This document shows positions 7,959 to 15,338 of a DNA stretch of 64,000 nucleotides, in pieces. This stretch comes from Hylemonella sp. UBA6679 (GTDB lineage Bacteria; Pseudomonadota; Gammaproteobacteria; Burkholderiales; Burkholderiaceae_C), in NCBI GenBank assembly GCA_002454975.1, contig DKJZ01000109.1:20347-84346 (forward strand), read 5' to 3'. The position numbers and the translations under genes were made by a program. How positions within the stretch are numbered: the first letter of the stretch is position 1; every line of letters starts with the position of its first letter. Under the pieces are notes generated by a model. It saw nothing but the letters and a program-made list of their open reading frames with translations, made no database searches and was not told where the DNA came from.

Positions 7959-9506
7959 TCAGGTGGCCATGGCGAATGAGCTTGCCTGTGCGCTGGCTTG
8001 GGCTGGCTCGCCTTTGAGCTTGGCCAGCTTGTAGCGCAGGGTGCGTGGGCTGATGCCAAGTTTTTTGGCCGCTTCCATGCGGCTGTCTGTGCTTTGAATG
8101 GCTGCAAGAATGAGCTGGTGTTCGTTGGATTTCACCGCAGCTTGCAAATTGGCAGCCACCTGCTGTGGCACAAACGTCTGGGGCTCACCCGGGGCTGAAT
8201 CAGGCAGGTGGATGTCAAAGGGCTCGCGCAACACCGTAGGGGAGGGTGGCAGGTTGGGCGCAGCGCACGTTGCCACACCTTGTGTGGGTGCAAGGTCATC
8301 AAACATCAGGTGCTGCGCTTCAATGCACGGGCCGTTGCACAACACCACTGCGCGTTGCACCACGTTTTCCAACTCACGCACATTGCCTGGCCAGCCATAA
8401 GCGAGGAGTTGGGTTTGTGCCTCGGCACTCACCGAGAACTGCCTGCCTTCGCCGCCATGGCGAATCAACAAAGCTGCCACCAAGGGAAGAATGTCGCCTG
8501 GCCGCTCGCGCAGCGGCGGCACACGCAACTTGAAGGTGCTGATGCGAAAGTAAAGGTCTTCGCGAAACTCGCGCGCGGCCATGGCGGTGCGCAGGTCTTT
8601 GTTGGTGGCGGCAACCACGCGCACATCGACAAGCACCGTGCGTTCAGCACCCAGTCGGGTGAGTTGTCGCTCTTGCAGTACGCGCAGCAACTTGGCTTGC
8701 AGGTGCAGGGGCATCTCACCAATTTCATCGAGGAACAGCGTGCCGCCTTGGGCTTGTTCAAACAGGCCTTTGAAGTCTTTTTGCGCGCCAGTGAAAGCGC
8801 CTTTTTCGTGGCCAAACAACATGTCGTCAATCAACTGCTCGGGCAGGGCCGCGCAGTTCAAGCCGACAAACGGGCCATTGGCACGGGCTGATGATTCGTG
8901 CAACACACGCGCCAAAATTTCTTTACCCGCACCTGTGGGGCCTTCAATCAAAGCCGTCACATTGGCTTGGGCCACACGCTGTGCCAAGGCCAGCAGGTGG
9001 CGGCTGATGGGGTCCACATACACCAGCTTGCGTTGGATGGGCTCGGCTGTCGCGGGCTGTGATGGTGCGCGTTGCGCTTTGTAAGACGGCACCACCGAGT
9101 TGATCGCCTTGAGGGCTTGCTCTTTGACCTGGGCATGGGCCGCTTCGGCGGCTGTTTGCCAGCTGGCAGCCGACCAGTCGTCAGTGGCCAGCGCAAAAGC
9201 TGCACCTTGGCGCATGGCATCTACTGCCAGGTTCATTTGGCGACGGTCCACGCGGCAAATCAGGGGTAGGCTGTCACCTACGGTCCTGAACAGCTCTTTA
9301 GCGCTTTCAAGCAGGCTGTAGGTGGGGTCATGCCGGATGGCCAAACACTGCGCTTGCTGGTTTTGCAAGGCGGTTTGTAAGTCATCCAAGGTGTGAATGC
9401 AGTGGATGGCCAAGCCCGCAGCCGTAAGCTGGGCGTGCTCGGACACCCCAAGTGGCTCGAGGGGATCGAGCCAGAGGATCGTGGGCGCATTGTTCGGAGA
9501 ACTCAT
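7959..9506 (-). CDS. Sigma-54-dependent flagellar regulator, FlbD/FlrC-like with degenerate receiver
   Basis: Enhancer-binding protein that would activate sigma-54 holoenzyme at class II flagellar promoters. The AAA+ domain (about residues 160-395) has Walker A GPTGAGKE (189-196), the sigma-54-contacting GAFTGA loop (236-241), Walker B TLFLDE (256-261) and WPGNVRELENVVQRAVVLC. A Fis-type helix-turn-helix ends the protein (MEAAKKLGISPRTLRYKLAK). Residues 1-120 resemble a receiver fold, but the acidic pocket and phospho-acceptor Asp are not recognisable (CLAIRHD where the acceptor strand is expected). It may therefore work without phosphorylation or with an altered partner. It heads the fliE-J operon behind a consensus sigma-54 site, implying autoregulation. 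Confidence 0.9.
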   Translation of the reverse strand: MSSPNNAPTILWLDPLEPLGVSEHAQLTAAGLAIHCIHTLDDLQTALQNQQAQCLAIRHDPTYSLLESAKELFRTVGDSLPLICRVDRRQMNLAVDAMRQGAAFALATDDWSAASWQTAAEAAHAQVKEQALKAINSVVPSYKAQRAPSQPATAEPIQRKLVYVDPISRHLLALAQRVAQANVTALIEGPTGAGKEILARVLHESSARANGPFVGLNCAALPEQLIDDMLFGHEKGAFTGAQKDFKGLFEQAQGGTLFLDEIGEMPLHLQAKLLRVLQERQLTRLGAERTVLVDVRVVAATNKDLRTAMAAREFREDLYFRISTFKLRVPPLRERPGDILPLVAALLIRHGGEGRQFSVSAEAQTQLLAYGWPGNVRELENVVQRAVVLCNGPCIEAQHLMFDDLAPTQGVATCAAPNLPPSPTVLREPFDIHLPDSAPGEPQTFVPQQVAANLQAAVKSNEHQLILAAIQSTDSRMEAAKKLGISPRTLRYKLAKLKGEPAQASAQASSFAMAT

Positions 9507-9546
9507 GTCGGGCCTTGCCTTGTCTGCATGTCAATGCATGACGATG

Positions 9547-9562
9547 TGCAAAACCCGTGCCA
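9547..9562 (-). promoter_or_regulatory. Sigma-54 promoter of activator-fliE operon
   Basis: Minus strand TGGCACGGGTTTTGCA matches TGGCACG-N4-TTGCW at every defined position, with GG and GC exactly 12 bases apart. The predicted start is near 9536, 30 bases before the activator gene. It sits directly after the fliC1 terminator. Confidence 0.85.
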
Positions 9563-9567
9563 AGCGA

Positions 9568-9592
9568 AAAAAGCCCTAAATAAGGGCTTTTT
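9568..9592. terminator. Bidirectional-looking terminator between fliC1 and the activator gene
   Basis: A perfect inverted repeat AAGCCCT/AGGGCTT (9571-9577 and 9583-9589, loop AAATA) is flanked by A-runs and T-runs on both sides. It therefore reads as a rho-independent terminator on either strand. Its working role is to end fliC1 transcription (minus strand) just before the sigma-54 promoter at 9547-9562. Confidence 0.85.
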
Positions 9593-9634
9593 CCACCGTT
9601 TTTGTCAATTTATTGACACCCCCGGCTGGGGTCA

Positions 9635-11572
9635 TCAACCCTGTAAGAGCTTCAGAACCGTCTGCTGGCTGGTGTTGGCCTGGGCCAAAACCGCCGTGGC
9701 TGCCTGCTGCATGATCTGCGTGCGGGCCAGCTCGGTCGAAGCCTTGGCGTAGTCCGCGTCTTCAATTTGGCTGCGCGAGGCTTCAGCGTTCATGGACACA
9801 GTGTTGAGGTTGTCAATCACGTGCTCCAGGCGATTCATCACCGCACCCATGGTGGAGCGTTGAGAGTTCACGTTGTCCATGGCGCGGGCCACTTTGTCAA
9901 TCACCGCGTTGGCATTCGCCACATCCTTGATGTTGACGCTTGGCTGCGTGCTGTCCACATCTGCCGTGACCTCCCCAGTGATGGAGCCGTTCTTGCCAAA
10001 GTCTTGCAGATCAAAGGTGATGAGCTGGTTGGCAGCCGGACCCACTTGGAAGGACATGCGGCCTGCTGTTTGTGAGACTTTTTGACCCGATTGATCGGTG
10101 TTACCTAGTGTCACGGCTGCACCGTTTGCCCCGCTGGTGCCTGTCGATGCAGCGGTGACAATGATGGGCTTGGTATCAGAGCGCAGTGTGACCGTACCGT
10201 AAATGGTGTCTGCGCTTGTAGATGAGGCTGTTGCCCCGTCAATCGGTGTAACTCCCGCAGTACCAGCTGGAATAAATTTGATCGTCGGTGTAAACGTGCC
10301 GTTAGCCAGACCCGTCAGGGTTAATTTGTTGGTGGTGCCCGTTGTGCTTGTGGTCGTAATTTTCGCTGGCGTCACGTTACCAGTGAAGTCTGGGTTGCTG
10401 TTCAATGCAGCTGCTACATGAGGCAAAAGTTTGGCGTAATCCACCACGCCATTGGTTAAATCTGACGAGGTGACCACATAACCCACGGTGTTCGCAGCTG
10501 CTGTGATGGAGATGGTCTCACCGAGCGCAGGCTTGGCAGAAAACGTGATGTCAGTGGTCTGAATGGTCGAAGCGATCACTGCAGTTCCAACAGTTGCTGC
10601 ACCACTCGCAGTGGAAGTCGTACCTAAACCAAACGACGCTGAGCTTAAACCTGTACCAGTCGGGTTGAACCAAGCGGAGATATTGCGCCCGTCTTTGGTC
10701 GTCAAACTCACACCACCCCTGCCGCTGTCGCTGGCGGTCACGCCATGGGTTGCAATGGTGTTGTTGATTGCGGCAATCACCTTGGCACGGCGAGCGTCGG
10801 GTGCATCGGCTGAACCAGACAGCCCGGTTCCCATGTCAATGGGGACTGCAATGCCGTTGAGGTAAAGGTATTGGTTACCGCTTTCAGTACCAATGGTGGT
10901 GACGTTGCCAGACGTTGTCGGGCCTGTGGCAATGGCGCGAACACCAGTGGTACCTTGAGAAGCATTGATGGCTGCTGCAATGGCAATCGCGCTTTGCGTC
11001 TTCACGCTCGAGCCAGCTGTTGTGTCGCTGAAAGGATCGTCAGAATCCAAGGGTGCGCGAATGGGCGTGCCGTTGATGGTCATCTCACCTGCGGTCAACG
11101 TTCGGGTGGGGCTGGTCACGGTCACCGCGGCAGGACCAATCGGATCACCAGCCGTGCCATTCATGATCTTGAAGCCATTCCATTCGTGCGTGTTGGAAAT
11201 ACGCACAATCTCTTGCTTGAGTTGTTGGAACTCCAGGTCCAAGAAGCCGCGCTGCTCACCAGAGTAGGTGGCGTTGGCTGCTTGCACGGCCAACTCACTC
11301 ATGCGTTGCAGCATGCTGGTGATCTCAGAGGTTGCACCGTCTACCGTTTGCACAAAGGAGATCGCATCGCCTGCATTACGAGAGGCTTGGTTCAAGCCTT
11401 TGATTTGCTGCGTCATACGAGCGGAAATGGCCAGCCCAGCGGCATCGTCCCGAGCGGAGTTGATGCGCTTGCCGGTGGCCAGCTGCTGCATGGCGACTTT
11501 GCCATCACGCTCCGAGAGCTTGAGGGCTGCCTGTGTGTAAAGCGATTTGATGTTGGTGTTGATCACTGTCAT
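9635..11572 (-). CDS. fliC: Flagellin, long form (645 aa)
   Basis: Filament subunit. The N-terminal D0/D1 region (residues 1-145) includes ATGKRINSARDDAAGLAISA. The C-terminal D1/D0 region (about 550-645) includes NSQRSTMGAVMNRLEHVIDN and ends ANTSQQTVLKLLQG. Between them lies about 400 residues of Thr/Ala/Gly-rich variable sequence forming the surface-exposed D2/D3 part. It is preceded 65 bases upstream by a TPR gene, and no sigma-28-like site was found in that gap; the nearest promoter is the sigma-54 site at 12154-12169. The ribosome binding site AGGAG precedes the ATG by seven bases. A strong terminator follows. Confidence 0.97.
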   Translation of the reverse strand: MTVINTNIKSLYTQAALKLSERDGKVAMQQLATGKRINSARDDAAGLAISARMTQQIKGLNQASRNAGDAISFVQTVDGATSEITSMLQRMSELAVQAANATYSGEQRGFLDLEFQQLKQEIVRISNTHEWNGFKIMNGTAGDPIGPAAVTVTSPTRTLTAGEMTINGTPIRAPLDSDDPFSDTTAGSSVKTQSAIAIAAAINASQGTTGVRAIATGPTTSGNVTTIGTESGNQYLYLNGIAVPIDMGTGLSGSADAPDARRAKVIAAINNTIATHGVTASDSGRGGVSLTTKDGRNISAWFNPTGTGLSSASFGLGTTSTASGAATVGTAVIASTIQTTDITFSAKPALGETISITAAANTVGYVVTSSDLTNGVVDYAKLLPHVAAALNSNPDFTGNVTPAKITTTSTTGTTNKLTLTGLANGTFTPTIKFIPAGTAGVTPIDGATASSTSADTIYGTVTLRSDTKPIIVTAASTGTSGANGAAVTLGNTDQSGQKVSQTAGRMSFQVGPAANQLITFDLQDFGKNGSITGEVTADVDSTQPSVNIKDVANANAVIDKVARAMDNVNSQRSTMGAVMNRLEHVIDNLNTVSMNAEASRSQIEDADYAKASTELARTQIMQQAATAVLAQANTSQQTVLKLLQG

Positions 11573-11637
11573 GTCAGATCTCCTGAGTGCGCCAGAAGCG
11601 CAAAAGTTAAAGCCTCTGGCTTATGGGCACTGTTGGT

Positions 11638-12105
11638 TCAGTTGTGCATGCTCGGCGCAGGCATCACATCCTGCACACCCAACATGGCGTGTTTTTCTTG
11701 AAGCAACGTGTCGTCAAACGGCCAGATGCGCAGGGCCTGATCCAGCACCTCACGGGCTTGCGCCAAGTCAAGGTTGCAAGCCAAGGCGCGCGCCAACATC
11801 ACGCAGGTGGTGGGTTGCACCTCGTCTTGCTGTAGGGTCACAAGGTCTTGCAGAAGTTCAATGGCCAGGGGCCAGTCTTGGCGCGTCATGGCCAAGAGGC
11901 TGGCAATCGCCAGGATGTCCTCGCTCTGCGGGTACAGGGCCAAGCCCGCGTCTGCCAGGGCTTGTGCCATGTCTTCCTGGTCATTGATCACCAACCACTG
12001 AACACCTTCGCGGAACTCAGCTGGGCTAAAGCGCGAGGCTTCGCGCAAGTTGAAAGACTGTTGGCTGACCCATTGGTTCAACGCCTGCTCAAACTCGATG
12101 TGCAT
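11638..12105 (-). CDS. TPR-type protein co-transcribed with the long flagellin
   Basis: A 155 aa cytoplasmic helical protein with TPR-like repeats in the middle and C-terminal part (AQALADAGLALYPQSEDILA, then LAIELLQDLVTLQQDE and AREVLDQALRIWPFDDTLLQ). It has no signal peptide or membrane segment. A ribosome binding site (CAGGAG) lies six bases before the ATG. It is the first gene after a consensus sigma-54 promoter and the long flagellin gene follows after 65 bases. Size and fold recall the TPR-type chaperones of type III secretion, so a flagellin-specific chaperone or expression regulator is an inference. It could also be an unrelated TPR adaptor. Confidence 0.8.
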   Translation of the reverse strand: MHIEFEQALNQWVSQQSFNLREASRFSPAEFREGVQWLVINDQEDMAQALADAGLALYPQSEDILAIASLLAMTRQDWPLAIELLQDLVTLQQDEVQPTTCVMLARALACNLDLAQAREVLDQALRIWPFDDTLLQEKHAMLGVQDVMPAPSMHN

Positions 12106-12153
12106 GTGGTGCTCCTGCGTGTTGCATAAAAAAACATCAGATGCAACTGAATT

Positions 12154-12169
12154 AGCAAAAGCAATGCCA
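12154..12169 (-). promoter_or_regulatory. Sigma-54 promoter of TPR gene and long flagellin
   Basis: Minus strand TGGCATTGCTTTTGCT has TGGCA and TTGCT with the required 12-base GG-to-GC spacing. The predicted start near 12143 lies 38 bases before the TPR start codon. Confidence 0.75.
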
Positions 12170-12262
12170 ACTTGTTTGCAAGCCTTTTTAGGCGCTTAGC
12201 GGCAAAAAAATGACAACACGAACCCATGTACGCATGCAGGAACGGCAAGTTTTGGGGGGGAG

Positions 12263-12278
12263 TGGCAAGTGTTGTGCG
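12263..12278 (+). promoter_or_regulatory. Possible sigma-54 promoter facing fliB
   Basis: TGGCAAGTGTTGTGCG keeps the GG and GC at 12-base spacing but departs from consensus at the -12 element (GTGCG for TTGCW). The start would be near 12289, leaving a leader of about 195 bases before fliB. Tentative. Confidence 0.35.
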
Positions 12279-12485
12279 AACGTCAGGTCTTAAAGCGGCA
12301 ATGATTTGCCAACATGGGCTGTACGAGTCCTTGCTCCCACTTGTAACGGAGCATGACCATACAAATCGACTCTTTTGTTACAAGGTTTTCAGATCATCCA
12401 TCCATGCGCGGTCATTGGCATGCATGTTGCTGATCAAGTGGTACGGATCTAGCGACCAGAAAATTGACACATAAGGATTTATAAG

Positions 12486-13724
12486 ATGAGTGTTTTGCAT
12501 CCGACCAAAAAAATTGAAGCCATCTCACCGATTTACGCTCAAAAATTCGCGTGTGTTGGCTCTAGTTGTGAAGATACATGCTGTGCTGGTTGGGGAGTGG
12601 CCATTGATAAGAAAACCTACAACGCCTATCAAAAAGTAACAAGCCCTACTTTGAAGGAACGTCTGACGCAAGACATAGGCCGAGTTCGCAGTCAAGCAAC
12701 CGATCAAAACTATGCGCGCGTGAAGATGTCCAAGGTCAATCAAGCATGCCCCATGCTTGAAGACAGTCTGTGCGCCATTCAGAAAGAACTGGGCGAGGAT
12801 AAGCTCTCTCACACCTGCAGCACCTTCCCAAGGCTTAGCTATAAGACGGGTGATTTTTACCAACAGTCATTGACGCTTTCTTGCCCGGAGGCCGCTCGAT
12901 TGGCTTTACTTGTGGACAATGCGTTCGAGTTTTCAAAAACAGATATTCACGTGCGCATCGACACCGTGACGGATTTCAAGCCGAAATTCGGCATGCGCAT
13001 GGATGAGATGAATGAAGTTCGTTTTTTCTGCATCAAGATCATCAAGGCGCAAGGCTTGCCGCTGTGGCAGAAAATGGTTTTTTTAGGTCTGGTGTGCGAG
13101 TCTTTAGCCGCTGACAACAAGCAAGCGTCTAAGCAAAGTGCCGTTGAGAAAATACAAGGCCTGTTCCAATTGCTGGAAGCTGGCGAGTTGGGTGAGTTGT
13201 TTGAAAATATCAACGCCAACCATGAATTACAAGCTGAGATTTTTGTAAAGTTATGGGCTTTCAAAACCGGCAATCAGTATTCAAAAAATCAACAACTTGT
13301 TGATGAAAGTATCTCCAGTCATTTTGAAAAGTCTGATGAGGCTGTTTTGGTTTCAAAGACGATGCTGACCGAGCAGTACAAGCGTGGCCTAGTGGGGCTT
13401 GCGGTTGTTCTTCGTGAGCATCCCACCTTCTTTGAAAACTACATCATCAACGAAATGTTCAGGGAGTGCTTTCCATTTGGCGCCACCTCACCGCTTGAAC
13501 ATTATTTAAAAATGATCGTGCGGTTTGGCTTGCTTCGTTTCATGACAGCTATTCAATGTGCTGATGACCGCAGCTTGCCAGATGCTGATGCCATGGTTCG
13601 CACGGTTCAAGTGGTTTGCCGTCGCTACCAGCATGACAGTAAGTTTGCAGCCACGATCAATGGATGTTTCAATAATTCTGGTTGGAATGACTTGAATAAG
13701 ATCTTCAGAATTTTAAAAGCTTGA
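12486..13724 (+). CDS. fliB: Flagellin lysine-N-methylase FliB
   Basis: The N-terminal cysteine pattern is the FliB signature: Cys23, Cys28, Cys32 and Cys33 in FACVGSSCEDTCCAGWGV, then Cys88, Cys96 (ACPMLEDSLC) and Cys111 (LSHTCSTFPR). In Salmonella FliB methylates surface lysines of flagellin using S-adenosylmethionine; the cysteines suggest a metal or Fe-S centre. The 412 aa length fits. The gene lies between two flagellin genes, on the opposite strand to both, which supports flagellin as substrate. It looks more AT-rich than its neighbours, hinting at separate acquisition. AAGGA precedes the ATG by eight bases. Confidence 0.88.
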   Translation: MSVLHPTKKIEAISPIYAQKFACVGSSCEDTCCAGWGVAIDKKTYNAYQKVTSPTLKERLTQDIGRVRSQATDQNYARVKMSKVNQACPMLEDSLCAIQKELGEDKLSHTCSTFPRLSYKTGDFYQQSLTLSCPEAARLALLVDNAFEFSKTDIHVRIDTVTDFKPKFGMRMDEMNEVRFFCIKIIKAQGLPLWQKMVFLGLVCESLAADNKQASKQSAVEKIQGLFQLLEAGELGELFENINANHELQAEIFVKLWAFKTGNQYSKNQQLVDESISSHFEKSDEAVLVSKTMLTEQYKRGLVGLAVVLREHPTFFENYIINEMFRECFPFGATSPLEHYLKMIVRFGLLRFMTAIQCADDRSLPDADAMVRTVQVVCRRYQHDSKFAATINGCFNNSGWNDLNKIFRILKA

Positions 13725-13770
13725 TGGGCTCTTAACCGACAAATGCAAACGTAGAGATGGCAGCGCAGTC

Positions 13771-13798
13771 AAAAAAACAGCCACCCAGAGGTGGCTGT
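13771..13798 (-). terminator. Rho-independent terminator of fliC2
   Basis: Perfect 9-base stem ACAGCCACC/GGTGGCTGT (13777-13785 and 13790-13798, loop CAGA). On the minus strand it is followed by seven Ts (13771-13777). No T-run exists on the plus side, so it serves fliC2 rather than fliB. Confidence 0.9.
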
Positions 13799-13838
13799 TA
13801 TGAGCTGGCTGGTTACTCTTCAGCCAGGTAACTGAAAG

Positions 13839-14660
13839 TTACTTCAGCAGGGCCAGCACAGACTGCGAAGACTGGTTGGCCTGGGCCAACATGGCGGTGG
13901 CTGCCTGCTGGATGATCTGCGACTTAGCCAGGTTGGTGGTTTCCTTGGCGTAGTCGGTGTCCAGAATTCGGCTGCGCGAAGCCATCAAATTCATGGACGT
14001 GTTTTCCAGGTTGGAAATAGCAGCGTTCAAGCGGTTTTGATAGGCACCCATGCTGGCACGGGCATCGGTCACCGTAATCAAAGCCTTGTCGATGGAATCC
14101 AAGTTAGCTGCCGACTTGGTCGAATCAGTGAGGTCCAACTTGTCAACTTCAAGCTTGTCTGAAGTCATGGCTTTCAGATCGATCTTAATCACATCGTCAG
14201 CGTTAGCACCTGGGCCGACTTGCAATGAGAAGGTGCCATCCGCTGCCAACAGGTCGATACCATTGAATTTGGCATTGTTAGCCACACGATCGATTTCTTC
14301 AACGAGTTGCTTGGCTTCGTTGTCCAGAGTGGTTCGGTCTGTACCTTGATTGGTGTCGTTGGCAGCTTGCACAGCCAATTCACGAATACGCTGCAGGTTG
14401 TCTTGAATCGAGGCCATGCTGCCCTCAGCGGTCTGCGTCATCGAAATACCGTCGTTGGCATTGCGAATGGCAGAGGCAATGCCGCGGATGTTGGCGGTCA
14501 TGCGGGTGCTGATGGCCAAGCCAGCAGCGTCGTCTTTGGCGTTGTTGATCTTGATGCCAGAAGACAAACGTTCCATAGCCTGAGTTTGGTTCAAGCCAGA
14601 CAAACGCAAAGAGTTTTGAGCAGCAACTGCGCTCAGATTCGTATTGATAACCGATGACAT
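13839..14660 (-). CDS. fliC: Flagellin, short form (273 aa)
   Basis: A minimal flagellin: N-terminal D0/D1 (residues 1-140, including LSSGIKINNAKDDAAGLAIS), a short connecting segment, and C-terminal D1/D0 ending ANQSSQSVLALLK. The D2/D3 domains of the 645 aa flagellin are absent. It has its own sigma-28-like promoter and a strong terminator, so it is probably a monocistronic, FliA-dependent late gene, unlike the long flagellin. Several lysines lie in the short central segment (about residues 165-195) and could be FliB targets, although this is speculative. Confidence 0.97.
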   Translation of the reverse strand: MSSVINTNLSAVAAQNSLRLSGLNQTQAMERLSSGIKINNAKDDAAGLAISTRMTANIRGIASAIRNANDGISMTQTAEGSMASIQDNLQRIRELAVQAANDTNQGTDRTTLDNEAKQLVEEIDRVANNAKFNGIDLLAADGTFSLQVGPGANADDVIKIDLKAMTSDKLEVDKLDLTDSTKSAANLDSIDKALITVTDARASMGAYQNRLNAAISNLENTSMNLMASRSRILDTDYAKETTNLAKSQIIQQAATAMLAQANQSSQSVLALLK

Positions 14661-14715
14661 GAAAATTCTCCTTCAGAGGTGGTTCGATGAACAAGAAGAA
14701 GTCTTGTTAGAAGAT

Positions 14716-14742
14716 GATTCGGAACAGACTTTGTTTACTTAA
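14716..14742 (-). promoter_or_regulatory. Sigma-28-like promoter of fliC2
   Basis: Minus strand TTAA, 15 bases, then TCCGAATC. The -10 octamer is identical to those before flgM and fliS. The leader to the ATG at 14660 is about 50 bases. Confidence 0.65.
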
Positions 14743-14786
14743 CAAAATTCAAGAAAAATATTTGCTACTGAATTGGTAGTGGCACA

Positions 14787-15176
14787 TCAAGACTTGGCGC
14801 TGAATAGCAAGCCCTTCATGTGATCGATGCTGTGAGCCAAGTTCACAACCACTTCATTGGGGATCTGGCGAACCACTTCCCCGGTTTCTGCGCTGCGTAC
14901 GGTCACCACTGGGCCACCCACTGATTCGTCCATGTGAAACCCTAGGCCGCGATTTTTGGCGCTCATTTGCTGGTTCAACAGACGAACAGCATCCTGGACG
15001 TTTTGCCGGGCCTCCGAGGGGTCAAAGTGAATCGCCACCTGTTTGGGGGCCATAACTTTGGGTGTTTCTGGTACGTGAACAGCGCTGGAGGCTGTATGCG
15101 TTGGCGTTGAATGGGCAGACCGCAGGGCCGCCAACCCCGCGCCCGGTGGTGCAATGTTGTTGATTTCGGATCCCAT
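14787..15176 (-). CDS. flaG: FlaG-family flagellar protein
   Basis: A 129 aa protein with a disordered N-terminus and a conserved C-terminal FlaG domain: AVRLLNQQMSAKNRGLGFHM, then VVTVRSAETGEVVRQIPNEV. FlaG proteins influence filament length and are usually found between fliC and fliD, as here. I use the ATG at 15176 (MGSEINN, with AAAGGA ten bases upstream) rather than the longer reading from 15215. It has its own sigma-28-like promoter just behind the fliD terminator. Confidence 0.92.
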   Translation of the reverse strand: MGSEINNIAPPGAGLAALRSAHSTPTHTASSAVHVPETPKVMAPKQVAIHFDPSEARQNVQDAVRLLNQQMSAKNRGLGFHMDESVGGPVVTVRSAETGEVVRQIPNEVVVNLAHSIDHMKGLLFSAKS

Positions 15177-15267
15177 GGTTCTTCGTCCTTTGTAAAAGCA
15201 TGCTGAGCTTTCCAACAGCTCGGTCTTCCATCAACTTTTGTTGAATAAAAGAAGCTCAGTGATCGAT

Positions 15268-15294
15268 GACTCGACTCAGGACGAAAAAACTTGA
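15268..15294 (-). promoter_or_regulatory. Sigma-28-like promoter of flaG
   Basis: Minus strand TCAAGTTT, 11 bases, GTCGAGTC. The -35 octamer equals those before flgM and fliS. The leader to the ATG at 15176 is about 85 bases. Confidence 0.65.
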
Positions 15295-15300
15295 GAGAAA

Positions 15301-15320
15301 AGCGGCAATTCGTTGCCGCA
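15301..15320 (-). terminator. Terminator of fliD
   Basis: Stem GCGGCAA/TTGCCGC with loop CGAA (minus strand), followed by TTTTCTC. It lies 19 bases past the fliD stop and directly before the flaG promoter. Confidence 0.7.
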
Positions 15321-15338
15321 CAAGCCTGAAAGGGCGGT

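Larger units (their letters stand above)
12106..12485. other. 380-base divergent intergenic region between TPR-fliC1 and fliB
   Basis: The longest stretch without a gene. It holds the sigma-54 site for the TPR/fliC1 transcript (12154-12169, minus) and a second sigma-54-like element facing fliB (12263-12278, plus). AAGGA lies eight bases before the fliB ATG. A seven-G run sits at about 12252-12260. The one small open frame inside (12226-12474, plus) has no ribosome binding site or recognisable product, and I do not call it. The region is AT-richer than the coding DNA and could hold activator sites, but I cannot name any. Confidence 0.6.

Noticed and set aside
10871..11701. 276-codon open frame on the plus strand
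   Set aside because: Antisense to the long flagellin gene, Cys/Arg/Gly-rich, no start context.
12226..12474. 82-codon open frame in the fliB leader
   Set aside because: No ribosome binding site, no recognisable product, and it lies across the presumed promoter region.
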